A stretch of 64,000 bases of DNA. Source: Allodiplogaster sudhausi (taxonomy: Eukaryota > Nematoda > Chromadorea > Rhabditida > Diplogasteridae). The notes under the pieces are model-generated. The model worked only from the letters and a program-made list of their open reading frames with translations, made no database searches and was not told the origin of the DNA. Location of the stretch: contig CALZFC010000078.1 in NCBI GenBank assembly GCA_945643635.1, positions 728,501 to 792,500 of the forward strand, written 5' to 3'. The position numbers and the translations under genes are program-made. Of the stretch, positions 57,241-64,000 are shown piece after piece; the first letter of the stretch is position 1; each line of letters begins with the position of its first letter.

Positions 57241-60200
57241 ATGGCGGCCGCGGAGTCACCGCTCATCTACTCCGAACACTTTTGGGTCAGTTCAAGTTTA
57301 CCTCCAAGTTTATCTGAAAGATTAACTTAAGTTTACTTATTTTGTATTTCTTTAATATGTAATATAATGCATACAACATTAACGACTATGTGTTTTGTTC
57401 CTTTTCCTGCTAAAAAGGACGCAATAAGAAAAGAAAAATCTAGATGGAAACAACAAAAACATGTAAATGCATACATTCTTTGTTAAAATCTACTTCTTTG
57501 ACTGTTTTTTTTAGAAACCATTTAGACATGCCCCTTCCATCCTAACAAGTAATCTTCTCTCTGAAGATAATATTAATTTTTTCTCGATTTCTTTTTCCTG
57601 TAATTGGCTTGTCAAATTTGTATTGGTTAGTAACTAAATATGACTGGTTATATTCTTGTGTTTTTTCCTGCATTTGTTTTCTGTCGTTTTCGAATCTATG
57701 CTACACGTACCGCGACCACCGTGCAGCCAAAGATCATATGGCTGATAAGAAGCTTCCTTATCTCGCTAAGAAGCTTGCATAGAGATGCATTCCAGTCAAT
57801 TGAACGCTTTTAGCACGCTTACACGCGGTGTTCGGAAAGAGAGCATAATAAGGTTTTTTTTCCGAAAATCATTTTTAAACACGAAAAACAAAAACAAAAC
57901 AGTACTTCATCTTCAGGGAGAGAAGCACCACGGCTACCACATCCTCTACGAGCATCTCAAGCATGGCGAGGAGGCGACCATCGAGCTGGCCACTTTCTTC
58001 AAGGAACACGTCGCACTCGAAGAGGACGTCGGCCGTCTCCTGACACGCGGAGCAGTCAAGGTAAGATTTGCGCGGGAAGTTTGAATTTGAATTTTAACAT
58101 TTGAGAACTTGAATAATTCATATCATTCACCTATTAACAAATATACCGAATTAAGGAATGGCTGTAAGATAAAATTTAGTTATTTTTTGTCATTTTTCTT
58201 TCTTTCTTAAGCCCCTTCAACGTCGAAAGTAGCAGAATGGACAGTGATATCTGATACTGAAATTGGCTACTAATTAATTGTAAGGCAGTAGTTCTGAATG
58301 GCCTTTTTCTGTGGTGTTTCTTTTTCTCTCGTGATCATGTACAATCTGTTTGCTATCCTAAGCCTAGGCCTGAGGGAAAAGTGCCATTGTCAACTGGAAA
58401 ACCACGGCGGGCTTGAGGGATTGAGTCCCGAAGAGCAAGGTAGTTAGAGTAAAAACAGAATTTTTATCTCACAATCTGGGTGGGAAGGCAATGTGGTTCC
58501 AGGAAGACCCACAATCAGGGAGGATCCGTAAAATAGAATGGTACCCCCCTTCTATCCCTATTTTGACCTTTCCACACTTTTTCCACAGGTCGGCTCCTTC
58601 ATCTCGGCCGGCTCTGAATTTACGACCGGATGGCAGCTCGCAAAGGGAACACTCGAGTTGCTTGGCGAGATTCACATCGCTTTTGTCAAGAATCTACAGG
58701 TAGAAAGGGATTTATAACTTATTATTGACTAGTGGTCATTTTTTTTTCATTTTGAAACTATTCTCCAAATGATTTGCTTGTTTTTGTTGTTAGTATAAAT
58801 TCTAAGCCGGCATTCAATAACTTTTTTTACCGCTTAAGATAGGGATAGTTTATGATCCTTGGGATATAATAATTCAAGGCCAAGAATTTAAGGAGATGTC
58901 CCGAGAGGTTGCCAAGTACCACAGCGAGATCGTGGCTTCACGAAAGCGAGTGAAGGAGCAAGAGGTCATCGACGCTGTCAGCCTGATGCAGACAACTACT
59001 ACTTGTCTGCAAAAGGTACGGTGATCTTTGATGTTTGAACAAAATTGTTCTGGATGGAGAAATGCGCATACGGATACATACGGAAATCGCATTTTTGACG
59101 ACTTTTTTTTTACTTTTAAATAGTGGCTTTTAAATAAAAATAGTAAACAGAGTAACGCGAGGTGCTAAACAATAAGTAAGAATGCCTATTATATCCTGGT
59201 CTTTTGGTGAAAAAAAAACATGCCCGAAATTAGGTACAGTACCCCGTCTAATAAGGTTGTGTGCTTACCGTTGCAATTTAAAATGATTACCATTGATGGA
59301 TGTGACAAAACCAAAAGAAAAGGAAAAGTAAAGTTCCAATGAATGTATTTTGCCTGTTTTAATTGCTCAACATCAATTTGCTTCTTATCAGGCACGTGAG
59401 ACGTACTCAACTCGCCATGCTGAACTGGAACGGCTTCGGCGAGAGTCCATTGTCAATCCGAAGGAGTTGGCCAAGGTGATTTTGCTCATTTTTGGTCCCT
59501 AGAGTTCATTTCGGAACCATTGTTGGAAGCAAGATTTTGATTATTTTTATTATTCTTAAAGGGTTTTATATTAAATTCGAAGCCAATTAGAACAATTTAC
59601 TTCTTTACATTTATTATCTTTCTTTTTTTTTGTCTAAAAAAGTTAGTGAACGCCATTCTACCTTTCTTATTGTTTTTTTAATGTAAAAAGATCATGATTA
59701 CGGAATATTGCGGCATCCTTTTTTTGTATTAAAAAAGTAATGATTACCTGGAATGTTACAACTTTATTAAAAAGATTTTCTTTAGAAGAAAATGTAGCTT
59801 AAATCGTTTTCCCTGCCTCGTACTTACGCATTGCTTTATTTTTCAGGCAGAGAACAAGTTGGCGAGGGCGAGGGAAGAGTTCCGCGCCTACGTTGCCAAG
59901 TACGAAGTAGTACGGGCGGACTTTGAAGAGAAGATGGCCAGGTCGGCTGCCATCTTTCAGGTACTATCATTCATTCTTTTTATCCTTCTTCTTCCTCACC
60001 ATCAAGAGGGATCGTGAAATAGGATCTGAGATTAAAACATTTTTGGTCAAGAAGTTGCCAGGCAATCATGTCCTTGCACTCATTCTTAATAACTGAAATG
60101 TGCTTTACAAAACACTTGATTTTACTTGTTTGTTGGCGTCATTGAGAAGCGCATTTCTTGTCGTTTAGAAGAGTAAAATAAGTTTTCTAATTTGGAGTAG

Positions 60201-61319
60201 CAGTCTTATTGTTAGGCATAAGCGTACAGATTGTTGTTGCTTCAAATGTTATTTTAACCGTGTCTTCTTTTTCGAAGCGTATTAAGAGCACTTTGATTTG
60301 CGACAAACCAATAAAACTCGAGTATTAATCAAAAGACTACATTACATATCTTTAAACATATTTATAAATCAAAAGTGATATAGTTAGACAAAAATTCGTT
60401 AACATAACTTAGTGCGGATTGCTTACAATTTGCAATGCGTTAGATTTAAATCGATGAAAAAGTAAAAAAAAAAACAATATGACATCAAACCTGCATTATT
60501 TCGAGGCTCACGACAAGGCTCACTACTCATCACTTCGACAATTCCTGCTCACTTTCGCCGTCCACCAGCAAGAAGCAACGGTAGCTGCTATGCAGGTTAC
60601 TGTAGCATCCTACAATCTTTTATATTTTGACTAGTTTAAAAAAGAAAGTATGACCGATGAAATATCGTCATTCGTAATCTCTTTTTTTAAATTTCTTGAA
60701 GGGATGCGAATTCATTTATCCAAAAGTTAAAGAGAGAAAAAAACATCACTCCCGTACGCGAAAATTTGGGTAGCCTGCGGATTTTGTTTAAAATTTACTT
60801 CAATATGCATATTTTTAATTCGTTGGTTTAATTTCTGTTTTGTAAATAAATACTTGACAATAAGCTGACGATTTTATTTATTACTTATTCATTTATTAAT
60901 TTATTTATGTTCACTTTAAAGGTGGCATCGCAGTTTCGAGAGTCTATCCAACAGATTGACATTGATGAAATGCTGAAACATTTCGTCCACTCGCGCGGCA
61001 CCGGACGGGACAGGCCACGTTTGTTGTTTCTATTTAATAGCCAATTATTTTTTCCCTTTTTTACTCTGCTAAAAATGATATTTAACATATTATCACAATT
61101 TAATGGATAAAACGAAAATGTATTACGATTTTGCATATTCCAGTGCTACCAGAGTGCCTATCACTCTATCAGTCTCTCTATCTCTGACTCACTCTCTCTC
61201 TCTCTGTCTCTCACTCTCTCTCTGTCTCTCACTCTCTCTCTCTATCTGTCTCTCTCTCTTCCTCTCTCTCACACACTGTCACCTTATCTCTAATCTCTAT
61301 TTCGTCATTACCTCTTTCT

Positions 61320-61381
<62 letters not shown>

Positions 61382-63356
61382 ACTCTCTCTCTCTCTCAAA
61401 ATCCGGTTTTTGATCGTGCTTGTTATCAACTATCGCTTTCTCCGTTCTAATTGGACTATAGTGCGAGCTAATAGACTAATAGATATATGTATGTCACTGA
61501 TGATTTCTGTGCTAGCTTCAATGTCCCATTAAAATGGTGATAATTATCCATGCGCATAGAAATATCACGCATATTGCATTTAGTCTCTTATATTTACACT
61601 TCATTCCGATCTCTGTAATGGATCTCCCGAAATGGCTTGAAATAACATGTGGCTGATTTCGTTGTTCTTCTTCATTCATTTTGATCCGAAAGGAATAATT
61701 TAGGATGCTATGTCCATGTTTTTCCTCTTTTAATTTTGCATCTATCATATATATTTGATTCTTTGAGTTTATGCAGTAGTTTGATGTAATATTGGGGCGT
61801 ATTTATGCCAGAGAAATATAGTTCTTTGCTTTGTTTTGTTCATAGTGGGAAATGTCTTATTTTTTCTAAAAAAAATTTTACAAAAATTTTTTCAAGTTTA
61901 GGAAATTATTCTTTCCAGTACCAGCGACATTTGACGAGCTTGAGTCGACGGCGCTTCCTCTGCAAGGGCACGCCACCTCGGACGGCCACTCGATCAGCAG
62001 CAACGAAAAAGGTACTGTATTATTAGCCAGTCCGAAATCACGGCCCTAAGGCGTGGACTCGAACAAAAGCACGGAGAAAAGCACTTATTTGCCACTCGAA
62101 CAGGATTCGCTTTTGCCAGGGAGGGACCCTTAGGAAAAAAAGACACGTAAAAATGAAGAACTTTCGAAATGTTTTGTACCGAAACACTTGTAATCTCCAG
62201 ATTTTCGGCCTATTTTTTTAAAGATAAAATATGCTGCACCCTCACGGTTTTTGATAGTAGACCATTATGAAAATGTTTGAAGCGAGAGAAAATGTAAACG
62301 CTGATTATAAGAGTGCGCGAGAAAGCTAGCCTTTGTCTGCTTCCGTCTACAGCACTCTCTGTGGGCGCCGACTCCGCAGGCTCCACGACTACTGGCCCAG
62401 ATCTGCTCTCACTCGATCCTCTCGACATGTGGAGTGGAGGTGGCGGCGGAGGCAGCAACTCTGCAACGGGAACGGGCAACGTGGAGAAAATGGTGAGAAA
62501 GTTCTATTATTTGAGGTTACTGTAAGAAAAAAATTGCTGAAATATTATTTATAATTTATACGCAATTTATATAGTCTGTGAATTTCCTTGAGAATTATTG
62601 ACGCCTATGTTGGGCTGAGGATGTTGATTTCGAAAATAAGTTTAACTGTTTTCATTTTTTTTCCTAATTACCAAAATGCGATTTAATAATGATTTTTGAA
62701 AGCGTGTACATAAAATCACGGAGAAAGGAATGCTCTCCATTTTCCAGAGCTCCCCGACTGCATCGGAGAGCTCGGCTTCAACCGGAGGGCAACTCTCGAT
62801 CAACGCCACAGCATCTCAACAGCCGCAGCAGCAACATCAGCCTCCATCCACGGGGATGTCCGCGTCATTCTCGGTGAGGAGAAACAGAGAGAGAGAGAGC
62901 GAGAGGGAAAGAGAGAGAGAGGAGAGCGAGAGAGAGAGAGAGAGAGTTCGAAACATAGAACGAGAGAGAGAAAGAGAGAAAGAAAAAAACTACCGTATTC
63001 TTACATTATATTTTTTGTTAGCTACTGTAGCAGGCAAGAGAGTAGAGTGAGAGAGAGAGAGTAAATTTAAAAAAAATTCTCTTAAAAGAACCGTATTCTT
63101 CCAGTATATTATTGCTTTCCTTCTATAGGAGTCAAGAGAGTAAATTGATTGTGATGAAAAATCCAAGTGTTGCGATTACATATATGGACTTGTATTTTAA
63201 GAGTGTTTTGTATTTTTTTTAGTTGCAAATTTGAAAAAAAATTGAAGGCATCCCTCGGTGGGAGTCGACAGAAGCTGGCGATGTGGCTACCGAAAAGGAA
63301 GAAGACTCCGAGCATGAGCAGCGCCGAGACGGAGACACCGACGGGGGAAGGAGGAG
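57241..63356 (+). CDS. fcho-1: FCHO-type F-BAR endocytic protein, 5' part
   Basis: Twelve exons join in phase: 57241-57285, 57917-58060, 58589-58699, 58893-59015, 59392-59475, 59847-59960, 60506-60595, 60922-61018, 61919-62011, 62353-62492, 62748-62873, 63248-63356 (about 425 residues, open at the right edge). The F-BAR domain is residues 8-270: YSEHFWGEKHHGYHILYEHL, LATFFKEHVALEEDVGRLLT, EMSREVAKYHSEIVASRKRV, KYEVVRADFEEKMARSA and DIDEMLKHFVHSRGTGRDRP. That last block is the typical end of FCHO F-BAR domains. A Ser/Gly/Gln-rich linker follows. The C-terminal mu-homology domain must lie beyond the window. FCHO proteins bend PI(4,5)P2 membrane and nucleate clathrin coats by activating AP2. The 5' edge of exon 7 is the least certain. 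Linker introns contain long GA/CT repeats. Confidence 0.85.
61160..61405. repeat. CT microsatellite in FCHO intron 8
   Basis: (CT)n with CTCTGT and CTCACT interruptions, almost pure between 61322 and 61370. Confidence 0.8.
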
Positions 63357-64000
63357 GTATGGCGGAGAGAGAGAGAGAGGGAGAGAGAGAGAGAGAGAGA
63401 GAGGCAGGCAAGGGAGAGTAAGGAGGGTGAGAGAGAGAGAAAGGAGAGTGTGAGAGAGAATTGAGGAGAGAGGGGGAGCGGGAGTGAGAGTGAGGGAGAG
63501 CGAGAGAGAGGGAGAGCGAGAGAGAGTGAGGGAGAGCGAGAGAGAGAGAGGGAGAGAGAGAGAGAAAGGGATGGAGAGAAAGAGAATACGAAAACCGGGA
63601 TATTATGTAGAAACTGAAGGTTATATACAAAATGGATCATCATGGTGAACCGGTGGTTCTCATGGCCGCGCTACTATTTTAGTCTTGCTGAATTGTCGGG
63701 ACACTGATCCGTGATCATGAGGAGCCTCTATAAATATAATATTCAACTTACCTCTTGAACGCATATTTTGTTCAGACTTTGTAAATTAGCATGTGCTAGT
63801 GGTATATTGATAAAAAATGTGTAAATAAAAAAAAGTAATAACATTATTCTATTTTTGCCCTTGAAACCGCTTGTAACTCAATTCCGATCTGTAGTGAGCG
63901 GAGCGAATTCACCACTGAAAAATCATGGAAACTTTTTCGGCGTTCTTCCTTCGAGCCAAAAAGAAAAGAAAGATATGATTGAGCCAGTTAGCAGCCGCTG
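63357..64000. other. FCHO intron 12 with GA repeats
   Basis: (GA)n dominates 63365-63580. No further FCHO exon is visible before the window ends. Confidence 0.5.

Noticed and set aside
58861..59015. Apparent non-AG acceptor at FCHO exon 4
   Set aside because: Starting at GAGATGTCC after TTTAAG (58893) restores phase 0, a canonical AG and alignment with the FCHO F-BAR, so no anomaly is needed.

Overview
The window is nuclear DNA from a nematode, most likely a free-living rhabditid-type worm. The evidence is in the genes: serpentine chemoreceptors of the nematode Str/Srh type, a two-pore potassium channel, an FCHO-type F-BAR protein and a small MIG-18-like Cys-repeat secreted protein. All are cut into many short exons with GT..(T)TTCAG introns in AT-rich DNA. 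Nothing looks prokaryotic. I cannot name the species. All gene models were assembled by hand from splice signals, reading phase and paralogue comparison.

Layout. 1-19 kb: a frameshifted coiled-coil ORF; chemoreceptor fragments; a receptor pseudogene (3.6-7.7 kb) whose third intron holds a 1.3 kb foldback element; a solo LTR (8.9 kb); an intact rhodopsin-like GPCR on the minus strand (9.6-12.6 kb); the only intact Srh-like receptor (14.6-17.55 kb, minus). 18.7-22.7 kb: a Ser/Thr-rich repeat gene broken by a stop and an inversion, a Tyr/Gln-rich repeat protein (minus) and a tiny YG-rich gene. 23-28.6 kb: an unrecognised basic protein, a 73-residue membrane-anchored peptide and a nine-exon protein with duplicated QYVALWY...GRxWNxGG repeats. 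29.5-42.4 kb: more receptor pseudogenes mixed with foldback/MITE-type elements, including a TTAA-flanked family. 42-50 kb: a secreted MIG-18-like protein and long GA/CT simple repeats. 50.6-54.7 kb: a complete TWK channel. 57.2 kb to the right edge: the F-BAR half of FCHO, which runs out of the window.

How the parts relate. Receptor copies share exon lengths and phases, 5' flanks with GGTTCTCA repeats and 3' flanks, so they arose by segmental duplication. Only one of at least seven copies reads through. A GC-AG intron is conserved in the receptor family and GC donors recur in unrelated genes here. One receptor intron ends in TTTTCG instead of AG in all four copies where it can be read. The right-hand genes (MIG-18-like, TWK, FCHO) look like ordinary conserved genes next to a decaying chemoreceptor and transposon-rich left part.
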